Source: Enoplolaimus lenunculus
Taxonomy: Eukaryota > Nematoda > Enoplea > Enoplida > Thoracostomopsidae
Reading direction: 5' to 3'
Assembly: GCA_030248215.1 (NCBI GenBank)
Contig: JASANG010004053.1
Span: forward strand, 62,001 to 126,000
Length of the DNA: 64,000 nucleotides
Below, one piece after another: positions 1 to 8,434 of this stretch. A program made the position numbers and the translations under genes. The notes below the pieces were generated by a model that searched no databases, was not told the origin of the DNA, and saw only the letters and a list, made by a program, of their open reading frames with translations. Each line of letters opens with the position of its first letter. The first letter of the stretch is position 1.

Positions 1-1068
1 TACAACTACGACTAAACGTAGGTTTGAAGCTATTGGTTGCTTTTGAGCCCGTGATTAAACCTTGGGCTCCAGTAAGAAATTGGGCATGGACTACCTACGG
101 TTTGGTTTCTTTGTGTTGCTTTAGTTAAAATTTCGTGTATAGTAGACTGGGAGACTATATTTTCCATTATAATGCAAGCTGTATTAATCTAGTGACCGCA
201 ATAAATACTAAAAGCTATTTCTAGTAGCAGATCTAAAAAGGCACGAGGGATGTATATATCTTCAACTCAGCCCTGCCCTGCACAGAATGTTGCGATGCAA
301 ATAGTTGATCTGAAGCTCGCAATGTGTTTGTAGCGCCATAGCTGAAAAATATGGCAACGTTCGAAAACGAATTCAGAATTGTCGCGTGCTGCTTTGCAAT
401 TGGTTTGTGGTGAATTTTGAGATATAGAAAAATTCGCTGAAACAGGCTGTATAACTGTAAAATTTTATAACACAGAAACTGGCCTCCTCCACCGAAGAAT
501 TGTGGATCCGACACTGGATATTGCGGATCATGCTTACTTTACGCTTAAGTTCAGGAAAAGTCTTAACCGTGGTCAGGGTTGGCTCAGGTTCACGCTTTGC
601 TTTGGCGTTGGTCGTTGGACCAAAGCAGCAGCAGCCTGTAGCCAGGAGGCCACCTTGTTTGAGTGGACTAAATTTTATTCTGGAGAAGCATATATGGGTT
701 TTCTTTGACTTACAAGCAATGTCGAAAATTTTCACGGGGAGCTAAAGTTTTTCTCAGAGTATTGTGCTGTTATTGCACTGTATTACTGGTAAAGACCTCC
801 TGACGCAGAAATGTCTTTCAAATTCAATTGAGCTTAAGACCAGCTCAAAATATTTCAAATATATTGAATAGTTAATTGTTGCAAGTGCGTTTCGAATTAC
901 CGACAACGTAGCTTTGTGATTCAGTTGTGGTGGCTTGCGTTCTGATTAAAGGTGATATAGGTAACCTGGATCATTATTTTGGCCTCTGTAAACACCAGAG
1001 TTGAAACGTTTTTTCGCAACACTCTCATAAAGTAAGCTCAAGTGCTAGACTAATTTGTTTCTCAGGCT
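1..1068. other. geneless left edge
   Basis: I find no convincing exon or known element here. The short open frames at 230-745 have no domain and no partner exons. The first exon (signal peptide) of the gene at 1501-4225 should lie here or further left. No ATG-led open stretch ending in a good GT donor of the right phase was found. Confidence 0.4.
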
Positions 1069-1273
1069 TACACTGTAAAAAATCGGAAGTCAAATTGACT
1101 CTTTCAGAACTAGGCTTTTCCTGACTACACAAACTGAGTCAAATTTGACACCGCCATAGTCAAATTCGATTCATCGATGACTCTGGCGGAGTCAAATTTG
1201 ACTCAGTTTGTGTAGTCTGGAAAAGCCTGTTTCCGAGGGAGTCTATTTGACTCCCCATTGTTTACAGTGTACG
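1069..1273. mobile_element. foldback element, GAGTCAAATTTGACTC family, copy 1
   Basis: The ends read TACACTGTAAA and, inverted, TACACTGTAAA, so the element lies between TA dinucleotides as in Tc1/mariner-type insertions. Nearly the whole 205 bp folds on itself. Words such as GAGTCAAATTTGAC and CTACACAAACTGAGTC recur in inverted order on both sides of a centre near 1170. A diverged sister is at 63000-63211. No coding capacity. Confidence 0.75.
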
Positions 1274-1373
1274 CTTAGGCTTAGGCATAAGCTCATTCTT
1301 ACACTTACGCTTAGGAATATGTTTATATACACTGGTGTCACTGCGCTGTTCCTGTTCAATGCATTGCCCATTG
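1268..1373 (+). mobile_element. TTAGGC-core element, partial
   Basis: Right-hand part of the TTAGGC-core family, directly abutting the foldback element at 1069-1273. It shows the core (TTAGGCTTAGG, then CTCATTCTTACAC, then a second TTAGG run) and the terminal block ending CTGTTC..ATGCATTGCCC. The left terminal block is missing. Confidence 0.65.
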
Positions 1374-1500
1374 TTTTGAACGAATTTTTGTGTATCTAAA
1401 CTTTACAAATTCAAAACTCCAATCAGGCTGCATTTTATTTACTCGTTTTAAATTATTTTTCCGTTGTTTAAAATATAATATAACTTTGTCACATTTCTAG

Positions 1501-1617
1501 ATTCAGTCTTGCAAAATTTGGACGAAATTGCGTCTTTAAACGAAGCGATGGTGCCGATGGCTGAAGGTCCACCTGATAAACCTCCACTGAGTCGGTATCA
1601 AATCAAACAACCGATGG
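1501..1617 (+). CDS. cysteine-rich secreted protein gene, first visible exon
   Basis: Internal exon after the acceptor ACATTTCTAG, ending before the donor GTATGT at 1618. The only open frame leaves 2 nt at the left and 1 nt at the right. It encodes about 38 residues, acidic then proline-rich (NLDEIASLNEAM, then EGPPDKPPLSRYQIKQPM), which looks like a linker or propeptide. The phase fits the next exon at 2345 exactly, joining as a GAT codon. The exon with the initiator Met and any signal peptide was not found, so the gene is incomplete at its 5' end. Function unknown. Confidence 0.6.
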
Positions 1618-1850
1618 GTATGTAAATTAGTATTTGTCTGTAGGAAGCAGTATTCTCAAATGTATGTAGCATTTATCATCAATACAGCGACGAGTGTGAC
1701 GTTCCTCGAATAAACGAATGTTTAGCCTGAGAAGTTTGCGTACTTTTCGGTTTTGATTTTTAGCATACATGAGCGAATTTTGACTTTAGCAATTGCTAGA
1801 GTTAGCTCACTAACAGGAAAACCTTTCGCTAGCTGGCAGGATACAACCGC

Positions 1851-2014
1851 ATAACTACCTACCTAATTTTGCCTCACCTCCCGCTTCATCTCCGGCTCCA
1901 GCCCGGCAAATTTTGTTGATGTCCGGCACCGGCTTTGGCTCCGGCAAATATTGTTGACCTCTGAGACCGGCTCCGGCTCCGGTATTTTTTCACATCTGGT
2001 TTTACCCTGCTAGC
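1851..2014 (-). mobile_element. CCGG-word element (CCGGAGCCGGAG type)
   Basis: Lies in the intron between the exons at 1501 and 2345. Read on the minus strand it starts AGGGTAAAACCAGA, then has runs of CCGGAGCCGGAGCCGG separated by A/T-rich spacers such as CAACAATATTTGC. The start matches the AGGGT(A/G)CAACCGGAG starts of copies at 42.9, 49.7 and 58.4 kb. Strikingly GC-rich against its surroundings. Confidence 0.6.
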
Positions 2015-2344
2015 TGGTAATATTGGTTGGGTGGAATCATTTAAAAAATATTGGCTTAGGTTAAGCAGTTTGTTCGCAACACTTCGTGTGTAAACATTAA
2101 GCACTTTGAAGTTCTTTTGCCCTGTGGATACTTATGTCGATAATGTTGATTTTTAGTAGACAAACAAGTGATTAACGCTTAAATATTCACTCAGTCGAAC
2201 GGGTTTAAATAAAATTATTCAACTCAAAGCTACCAATAGAACAGCAATTGTGTAGAAACGTTTTCTAACACCGGATGCTAACCTTCCCTTGGTTATCCGA
2301 AACAACCGTCCAACAACGCTACTGGTTTGAATATCCTACTTCAG

Positions 2345-2450
2345 ATCGTTGTTCGCAATCTGCTTTGATCCCGTGCAGTTTAGATATTGGACTTGGTTGC
2401 GAATTGCGACAAGCGCCTGACGGCTGCTTATATTGTTCTTGTCCTTATAG
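2345..2450 (+). CDS. cysteine-rich secreted protein gene, antistasin-like exon
   Basis: Exon after the strong acceptor CCTACTTCAG, ending before the donor GTAAGC at 2451. The phase is 2 nt in and 1 nt out, matching both neighbours. About 35 residues with six cysteines spaced C-x6-C-x6-C-x8-C-x2-C-x-C; the last part reads GCELRQAPDGCLYCSC. The ending G-x-DGCxxCxC is the signature of antistasin-type protease-inhibitor modules, known from leeches, cnidarians and other invertebrates. The first half matches less well, so the family call is tentative. If right, the product is a secreted protease inhibitor or matrix protein. An upstream in-frame stop means the ATG at 2275 is not the start. Confidence 0.7.
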
Positions 2451-2544
2451 TAAGCTCTAAACTCGCCAAGGTAGGCGTATAAAACTTCATAACTGTACCG
2501 ATAATGCGCAGTCCTGTAACCAGTACTACAAGTATGAAAGACCG

Positions 2545-2600
2545 GACCATATATAGCTGAACAGCGGGCCGTTTTTGTGCGGGACTACAATAAAGTAAGC
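2545..2600 (+). mobile_element. left half of a TTAGGC-core element, interrupted
   Basis: Matches the left block of the TTAGGC-core family (gggccgtttttgtgcggg, then actacaataaagtaagc). In intact copies AGTAAGC is followed by TTAAGCTTT. Here the TTAA is occupied by the piggyBac-like element starting at 2601, so this appears to be a nested insertion. I did not find the right half directly on the far side. Confidence 0.5.
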
Positions 2601-2871
2601 TTAACCCTTTCTCACATGAATATTTTCTATTCCCCTGAGACCTACTTTTATGCTAGGATTCGAACTCCAGTGTCTGGAGTGGGAGGCGTATACCATCACC
2701 ACTGAGCTATAGGAGCATCACGCTCGAGCCCGAAAGGGCTCTCAAGTCTTGTGCTGATTTATTACTACGTATACGTTTTGCAATTGTTAAAACGGTGCGA
2801 TATATATATTATTTAACGTATATACACTGCGCTGAGTTGCCTATAGGCAACTCAATGTGAGAAGGGGTTAT
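2601..2871 (-). mobile_element. piggyBac-like non-autonomous element with tRNA-like module, copy A
   Basis: Begins TTAACCCTTTCTCACAT and ends with the inverted ATGTGAGAAGGGGTTA. TTAA at the site and ends starting CCC are the marks of the piggyBac superfamily. On the minus strand it contains a tRNA-like stretch with an A-box-like AGCTCAGTGGTGATGGTAT and a B-box GTTCGAATCC. A perfect palindrome GTTGCCTATAGGCAAC and a GAGCCC/GGGCTC hairpin lie at the other side. Sits in the intron between the exons at 2345 and 3335. Confidence 0.8.
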
Positions 2872-2896
2872 AGATACTAAACTGAAAAATTTTCGC

Positions 2897-3027
2897 TTAA
2901 CCGTTTCTCACACGAATATTTTCTATTTCATCTGAGACCTACTTTTATGCTAGGAGTCGAACTCCAGTGACTGGAGTGGGAGGCGTATACCATCACCACT
3001 AAGCTATTGGAGCTTCACGCTGCCCGA
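2897..3027 (-). mobile_element. piggyBac-like tRNA-bearing element, copy B, truncated
   Basis: Second copy in the same orientation, starting TTAACCGTTTCTCACAC. It is separated from copy A by a 25-bp spacer (agatactaaactgaaaaa, then ttttcgc). The tRNA-like part is retained, but sequence similarity stops just after it, so the distal palindrome half is lost. The same spacer joins the pair at 6748-7314 and flanks the single copy at 34715. Confidence 0.7.
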
Positions 3028-3129
3028 GCGAGATTTCGTAGATGCCTGCCCAAATGCGTCCGAAATATGCGTTCATACTTGACTAAGTAAATAATATGCT
3101 AAGATACATACCAATCACCTATACGTAGA

Positions 3130-3215
3130 TCAAAACTCTAACACTGAGGCTAAACCTAAGCGTCATTTTAAGCTTATGTCTAAAACGTAAATATAGTCTA
3201 TAATCTAAATCCTAA
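3130..3215 (-). mobile_element. decayed TTAGGC-core fragment
   Basis: Contains CTAAACCTAAGCG, then GCTTATGTCTAAAACG, the complement of the element core, but with no recognisable ends. Possibly the stranded right part of the interrupted copy at 2545. Confidence 0.35.
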
Positions 3216-3334
3216 TCGAACGCCAAAAGGGCATATGACGTTGTTCGATTCAAGTGTACCTCAACAATGCAACTAGTTAAAAATGAGAATAATTTCAATT
3301 TTGATTGGTCAAAACTTTTACTTGATATTTTCAG

Positions 3335-3462
3335 AAAGTCCTTCTCGTGGCTGTATTGGTTCGGTGTTTATGACCAAAGACTACCGATCGGATTTATTAA
3401 TGCGACGTCAACGTTGTCGAAATGACGTATTTGCTCAACCTGTGGTCCGCTATTACAGAAAG
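3335..3462 (+). CDS. cysteine-rich secreted protein gene, third visible exon
   Basis: Exon after the acceptor GATATTTTCAG and before the donor GTACCT at 3463. It takes the 1-nt overhang of the previous exon (codon AAA) and ends in phase 0. About 42 residues, strongly basic (SRGCIGSVFMTKDYRSD, then RRQRCRNDV, ending VVRYYRK), with two cysteines. No known domain. The open frame extends upstream to an ATG at 3283, but the consensus acceptor and the exact phase support splicing at 3335. Confidence 0.65.
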
Positions 3463-3564
3463 GTACCTGTTTTTCGCTTAAAGTTATTCCGTTTTATTTG
3501 AAAGCCTAATTCGGAAGCAGAGATGTACAATTTCTGCTCCAGTATAAAATAGCTATATATTCTA

Positions 3565-3845
3565 TACCGCGGGGCCTGGTACCGGCGTGGGTACCAATGT
3601 CTTAGGCCCCAGCAACCGGGCCGGGGTCATCACGTTATTAGCCGGGGCCTATTACCGGTGCCAGTTTTTATATACGATGTTTAATTGACTCGCATAAAGA
3701 CAATCGTACAACACTCAGTCTTATTTTCCTCCTGTCAGCCACCATATACGTATTACGCATATCGCAGCACCTGTTGATAGTGATATTTACGTGTTATAAC
3801 TTGGCCCAGTTGCTACCGGCCCCGGTACAAGTCTTGGCTTCGAGG
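3565..3845. repeat. GC-rich island with repeated GGCC/GGTACC words
   Basis: An intronic stretch with clustered words (GGGGCCTGGTACCGG, GGCCCCAGCAACCGGG, CCGGGGCCTATTACCGG, ACCGGCCCCGGTACAAG) on an AT-rich background. The first and last clusters are roughly inverted relative to each other, suggesting a small inverted-repeat element. No coding frame seen. A single similar word occurs near 38620. Confidence 0.4.
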
Positions 3846-4009
3846 CAACTCTAATATATATTAGAAATTTGTTGATGTCAATCCTAAAATAAAATTAGAT
3901 ACATCTTTACACAGAATTATCAATATCCGAAATCTTCGATGTTTAGTTGGTTTTTCAATATTCTCGGACATGCGAACAATGTTCATAAAAAATTTTCTGC
4001 AATTTTCAG

Positions 4010-4225
4010 GTAGAACACAGTCGATCACATGACAAATGCGTCCAAGTCATGCATCCGTACTGCGGATTTGCCGAAGACGTCGTATTGCATCGTATGCCGC
4101 GAACAGAAGCTGAATGTCGTCATTTTTGTTTTTCCGATGCCGTCATTAAAACATCAGAAAATTCGATTGAATATGACGCGAGCTCAGAAGTTCAACGTTC
4201 GCGTTTAGGTTTCGATATCAACTAG
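4010..4225 (+). CDS. cysteine-rich secreted protein gene, terminal exon
   Basis: Exon after the acceptor AATTTTCAG, phase 0, 71 codons then TAG. Four cysteines: SHDKCVQVMHPYC, then TEAECRHFC. The T-x-x-EC-x3-C arrangement resembles part of PAN/apple-like modules but is too short to assign. The last 30 residues are polar with no membrane anchor, so a secreted product is expected. The visible exons add up to about 186 residues without the missing N-terminus. Convergent with the gene at 4909-5382. Confidence 0.7.
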   Translation, partial: VEHSRSHDKCVQVMHPYCGFAEDVVLHRMPRTEAECRHFCFSDAVIKTSENSIEYDASSEVQRSRLGFDIN

Positions 4226-4285
4226 TAATGACGTCTTTTGTGGTTTAGCCGATGTTACTTTCAGTACTGTATCGTTTTCTCTCAC

Positions 4286-4400
4286 GCGACTACAGAGCAG
4301 GTTTAGATTTTAGACTATTTTTGCTTTTAGGATAAACACTCATTTTTACACTTGGGCTAAGGAATATGCTTAATCTGGAATTACGGCGTCAAGAGTAACA
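4286..4400 (+). mobile_element. decayed TTAGGC-core element
   Basis: Retains the order tagattttagactattttt, core words with TTAGG variants, and GGAATATGCTTAAT. Both ends are eroded. Confidence 0.4.
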
Positions 4401-4701
4401 TTGACCTATTTATAACGGGTATCACAAAGACGTCAACAATTAAATTTAGCTCTTGACAGCAAACTGAATTGTTTTCCGACTAGCTTTTAATAAATAGATC
4501 CCCAACATGTATAGAGCACGGTGGTATGGGCACTTTTACTTTCCAAACAGGCCCCCTGAACGCGCCCGCAATTGGGAAACTAAGCAAGTATAAAAATTTT
4601 GGGGCTGCGTGAATTTTTTGTTTAACAACCGTCTCCAAGATTGTTCTGAGAAGATATTTTTAATAGAACCGAGCACCTTGTCCCTTGACTACGAATCCGT
4701 T

Positions 4702-4878
4702 CAGGCTCGCAGCCAGTTCACCTTGCTAGGGTGGAGCTAAACATTTTTCATGAGGCGCATACAAGAGTTTTTGATGACCTTAATAGACAAGCAACGTTGA
4801 AAGTGTTCTGAACGGGCTGAGTTGAGGGCGAAATTGTTCCACGGGCTGAGCCCTTCTGGCCCCCTCTTGCTACGATCT
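4702..4878. mobile_element. hAT-like non-autonomous element
   Basis: Left end CAGGCTCGCAGCCAG and an inverted, diverged right end (GGCCCCCTCTTGCTACGAT) resemble the CAGGCCCGTAGCCAG ends of copies at 38.9, 43.1, 51.3 and 58.0 kb. Non-coding; lies between the two convergent cysteine-rich genes. Confidence 0.45.
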
Positions 4879-4908
4879 CGAACCCGTTTCACCCGCACCC
4901 TCCTTTCT

Positions 4909-5382
4909 TTATAGAAACCAAAATTCTTGATTTAATTCTCCATCGCCATTGGACACAATCTGTTTGCCACGAATCACATCAATCCACCCGTCATTGCATT
5001 CAACATACTTATACGCTCCCTTACACTCACGAATACACTTCATAATATGATCCCTTGTTTCGTGCACAATGTACACTCCCTCGTTCGTTGAATTATCTAT
5101 TTTATAGCAGCATTCAAAGTGTTCTACTCGCAAATAGCTCCATTCCGTAAGTAAATTGCACCAACCAATAAATCGATTACAGTAATACTGATCAATTTGG
5201 CTTAAATTAGCACACTTAACGCCATAAATTGCCGGATACGCTTTCGAGTCACACGGTACCGGATATTGAACATTATATAACGCTAAAATCCAGAGTGAAA
5301 CGAGAAACGCACCGGATGTTTGACCGAAACCGGATATTAATTGACGCCAATATGGCTGGAAATGAGGTTGTGAGGACGTCAT
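4909..5382 (-). CDS. single-exon secreted or membrane-anchored cysteine-rich protein, 157 aa
   Basis: Complete ATG-to-TAA frame on the minus strand. Residues 1-22 are polar. Residues 23-40 are hydrophobic (SGAFLVSLWILALYNVQ) and can serve as an uncleaved or late-cleaved signal. The remainder has nine cysteines (44, 57, 68, 75, 91, 92, 116, 120, 129), including a CC pair and C-x3-C, and two N-glycosylation sequons (NLS 59, NST 97). Cysteine density, GC content above its flanks and a lack of low complexity argue that it is a real gene. No family recognised. The odd number of cysteines leaves one free or allows dimerisation. The C-x3-C of IMKCIREC recalls EAECRHFC of the convergent neighbour, but nothing more is shared. 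Confidence 0.65.
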   Translation of the reverse strand: MTSSQPHFQPYWRQLISGFGQTSGAFLVSLWILALYNVQYPVPCDSKAYPAIYGVKCANLSQIDQYYCNRFIGWCNLLTEWSYLRVEHFECCYKIDNSTNEGVYIVHETRDHIMKCIRECKGAYKYVECNDGWIDVIRGKQIVSNGDGELNQEFWFL

Positions 5383-5625
5383 TGTTCAGGTGGTGGTTTG
5401 GTGTTTGTAACGCCACCGACAGTACATTGTTTAAGTAGCGTTTATAGATGTGTAAAATAAATGAAAGATATATTGAAGCTTGAAAGTTAATTATTTTAAA
5501 ATTGGAACTTTTTTACAGTTATGATTCGGCAGGTATTCACATAGGCACTCGTTTAGTTCTCCATACACTTGTTTGATACAAGGCAAAGGTTTTTGATTTT
5601 CCCACATTACGGTATAATATCATGG

Positions 5626-5920
5626 GTCAATGTATAAAACAGGGGAGAAACAGCAGCACAAAGCATATTTCTAAGCCTAAGGGTTACGTTATACATTTCT
5701 GCGCTGGCTGCCGGCTTTGCGCCGCCGCGCGCCAGCCACGGCGGCGTTGCTGTGATTTTCAATAAAAAGTTTTACAGCGGCGCGCGGCGGCCTCAGGCGA
5801 CGCGCAGCGAGTATAGCGCAACCCTAAGCCTAAGCAAAATATAATAGTCTAAAGCTTATTAAGCTTAGTTTATTCCAGAGCCACAGAACAGCGTTCCGCC
5901 CTTGATCTTTACATTGGTCA
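5626..5920 (-). mobile_element. TTAGGC-core element split by a nested insertion
   Basis: Left part (tcaatgtataaaacagggg, then GCATATTTCTAAGCCTAA) and right part (CCTAAGCAAAA, then taaagcttattaagctta, then cgttccgcccttgatctt) together form one family member. It is interrupted at 5681-5824 by the Harbinger-like element. Confidence 0.7.
5681..5824. mobile_element. Harbinger-like GC-rich element nested in a TTAGGC-core element
   Basis: Ends GGGTTACGTTATA and, inverted, GGGTTGCGCTATA, flanked by direct TAA on both sides. A 3-bp TAA/TTA target duplication and GGG-starting ends are typical of PIF/Harbinger. The interior is very GC-rich (GCGCCGCCGCGCGCCAGCC). Relatives at 22377, 28765, 35977 and probably 45490. 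Confidence 0.75.
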
Positions 5921-6312
5921 TGCCGATGTTTACGTTTTAGACAAAGTTCGATTATAAATCAAGGTTATTTGCCACTTCACTACGTGTTAAGAGGTTTTTT
6001 CTGGTGGAACGGTAAACACTAAACAAGTATACCAACACCTTCACTAGATACTGAAAACGAGAACCAATAGTTAATCTAGGGGTGGAACTAAACTCAAACT
6101 TTTAACAGCCACATAAGCAATTAAACTTGCTCAGGGAATGAAATATTTTCGAAAGGGTTCATGTGGAGATTTCCCATGACTTATAAGTGACGCTGAAACT
6201 TTTATAAATGAGTCAAAAACATTTTCGAGAGGTTGAGAATTCTTTCCCGCCCCCCTCGCTCTGGCCACGGTCGTGACAGTTTGTATAGAAGATGATCATG
6301 CGATCTTTCGGA

Positions 6313-6425
6313 AACTTTGCAGTGCAGATGGACACCGGATATCCGGATATTCCGATATGAAAACTATCCGGATATCTATATATTCGAAAAGAAACACGTA
6401 TCCGAACCGGATATCCGGATATTGG
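6313..6425. mobile_element. CCGG-word element (GGATATCCGGATAT type)
   Basis: Repeats of CCGGATATCCGGATATTCC with intervening TATTCG words, about 110 bp. Same style as 9025-9150. The overlapping 60-114 codon open frames are by-products of the repeat. Confidence 0.5.
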
Positions 6426-6747
6426 AAATGCTATTGTGTAAATAATTTTTTGGCATAATTTGCATTGCTTCACGGTTAAAGTAGCTGGAACTGACGAAAG
6501 AAATTCTGTATTCAAACCTGTGTTAAAATATTGAACCTCATTCCTGCATAATTTCATGATGATTCAAATTTTTGATTTCTTAAAACATGCCAAAATTAAA
6601 AAAACTGCAGTTTAGCTTGATATTTATCCGTATGACGACTTTGTATTCTTAAATTTACTCAAAATTAGCCCAGTGAAAAATTTGCATCGAATTCGCACCG
6701 CTAAAGTACTAAATTTATTTATTAGCTTTGCAAGTCACAAAATATAC

Positions 6748-7018
6748 TTAACCCCTTCTCACACTGAGTTGCCTATAGGCAACTAAGCGCAGTGTATATA
6801 CGTTAAATAATGTATATCGCACCGTGTTTAACAATTGCAACACGTATACATAGTACTAAATCACCACAAGACGTGAGAGCCCCCTCGGGCTCGAGCGTCA
6901 AGCTCCTATAACTGAGTGGTGATGGTATACGCCTCCCACGCCAGTCACTCGAGTTCGAATCCTAGCATAAAAGTAGGTTTCAGGAGAAATAGAAACTATT
7001 CATGTGAAAAAGGGTTAA
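6748..7018 (+). mobile_element. piggyBac-like tRNA-bearing element, copy C
   Basis: Complete copy, TTAACCCCTTCTCACAC to GTGAAAAAGGGTTAA. Order: end, palindrome GTTGCCTATAGGCAAC, AT-rich spacer, GAGCCCCCTCGGGCTC hairpin, tRNA-like module on the plus strand (GCTCCTATAACTGAGTGG, then B-box GAGTTCGAATCC), a TTTT-free A-rich stretch, end. Confidence 0.85.
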
Positions 7019-7043
7019 GCGAAAATTTTTCAGTTTACTATCT

Positions 7044-7314
7044 ATAACCCCTTCTCACATTGAGTTGCCTATAGGCAACTAAGCGCAGTGTATATACGTT
7101 AAATAATGTATATCGCACCGTGTTTAACAATTGCAACACGTATACATAGTACTAAATCACCACAAGACGTGAGAGCCCCCTCGGGCTCGAGCGTCAAGCT
7201 CCTATAGCTGAGTGGTGATGGTATACGCCTCCCGCGCCAGTCACCCGAGTTCGAATCCTAGCATAAAAGTAGGTCTCAGGGGAAATAGAAAATTTTCATG
7301 TGAGAAAGGGTTAA
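7044..7314 (+). mobile_element. piggyBac-like tRNA-bearing element, copy D
   Basis: Nearly identical to copy C and in the same orientation. It is joined to it by the same spacer as in the 2.6-3.0 kb pair (one difference noted on inversion). Left end ATAACCCC, right end GGGTTAA. Its tRNA-like half is included in the 218-bp tandem duplication. Confidence 0.85.
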
Positions 7315-7634
7315 TACATATTCCAAGTCGCGTCGCGAGATTACATACTGAGCGCCATTTTAAATTCTATTCGCTCTTGATTTAATAACACTCCAATCCG
7401 AACTAAGTATGATGCTCTCCTATAGCTGAGTGGTGATGGTATACGCCTCCAGCGCCAGTCACCCGAGTTCGAATCCTAGCATAAAAGTCGGTCTCAGGGG
7501 AAATAGAAAATTTTCATGTGAGAAAGGGTTAATACATATTCCAAGTCGCGTCGCGAGATTACATACTGAGCGTCATTTTAAATTCTATTCGCTCTTGATT
7601 TAATAAGACTCCAATCCGAACTAAGTATGATGCT
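7199..7634. repeat. direct tandem duplication, 2 x 218 bp
   Basis: The blocks 7199-7416 and 7417-7634 match along their length with about four differences seen by eye. The unit runs from CTCCTATAG of the tRNA-like module through the right end of copy D and about 100 bp of unrelated flank to AAGTATGATGCT. The breakpoint does not coincide with element ends, so it is a segmental event and not transposition. High identity implies recency. Confidence 0.85.
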
Positions 7635-7639
7635 AATTA

Positions 7640-8315
7640 GTAATAGTCTAGCTTACAAATCTGGCAATCTGTAAAGGGCACATTTGAATTTCCCATGACA
7701 CAGTATCCATGAGTTCATAACTTTTGAACTCAAACCCCCACCCTATGCGAATTTTTTCTCATACACCAAAATCATCCAAAAGTGCTATATCACCTATTCT
7801 AGCTGTCTGAGTAATGAACAGCTTAGTGTGCGGTTGGGGGCGACAACACCATCCTGCGTAATGTCTTTTCAAAATGCGGAAAGCTCAAGGAAGCCGCAAC
7901 CTGCATTCCTCTGAGACAGAAAAGCACAAAATTGATTCAAAAAGTTTGGTTGTAACAGAAAAGGTTTCCTAATACAGTTGTGTCATGAAATCAATAGTAA
8001 ATTCGGTGCGCTAACCAAGTCATCAGACGCAAAAATGACACAATTCAACACAGGGCGTCGCATTACACAGTAAAGTACGTGAAAAAATATTGATTTCTGA
8101 ACTGTTGAAAATACATTTTTGGTTCCGCTGTAGTCCATTTATATAAGATCACAAAAGTGAAAGCATATATTCCAGTCTTAAAAATTGAAATTTAATTGAA
8201 ATTCATGAAGGGGTGTTATGAGGAACCAAATCCGTATTATGTTCCGATATATTAAAACTAGAGCGGGTCCTGAAGATTGAACCGACATTTCTTTAACAAT
8301 GTAACAGCCAAAATA
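7640..8315. other. geneless, nothing recognised
   Basis: AT-rich sequence with no long frame, no clear repeat family and no RNA gene that I can support. Confidence 0.4.
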
Positions 8316-8319
8316 TATT

Positions 8320-8430
8320 CCTACGTTTAAGCCTCCTCAGCGTAATAAACACAAGTCTAAAACAAAGCTTAGCCTTAGCCCAAGCAAAAAATTAATCTAT
8401 AACTTAAGCCTTGTCTATTTCGGTCTAGAG
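8320..8430 (-). mobile_element. decayed TTAGGC-core element
   Basis: Keeps AAGCTTAGCCTTAGCCC, AAGCAAAAAATTAATCT and TATAACTTAAGCC in the family order. Ends lost. Confidence 0.4.
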
Positions 8431-8434
8431 AGAA

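Noticed and set aside
1318-1398. Start codon with a hydrophobic stretch as a signal-peptide exon for the gene at 1501
   Set aside because: It is the right end of a TTAGGC-core element, which is repeated elsewhere, and has no donor of the right phase.
2275-2344. ATG at 2275 as start of the antistasin-like protein
   Set aside because: A stop lies just upstream in frame and a consensus acceptor at 2344 fits the phase of the preceding exon. The ATG is intronic.
6880-6980. A functional tRNA gene
   Set aside because: A- and B-box-like words are present, but the acceptor and anticodon stems do not pair well by eye, and the copies are bounded by element ends. I keep it as a tRNA-like module.
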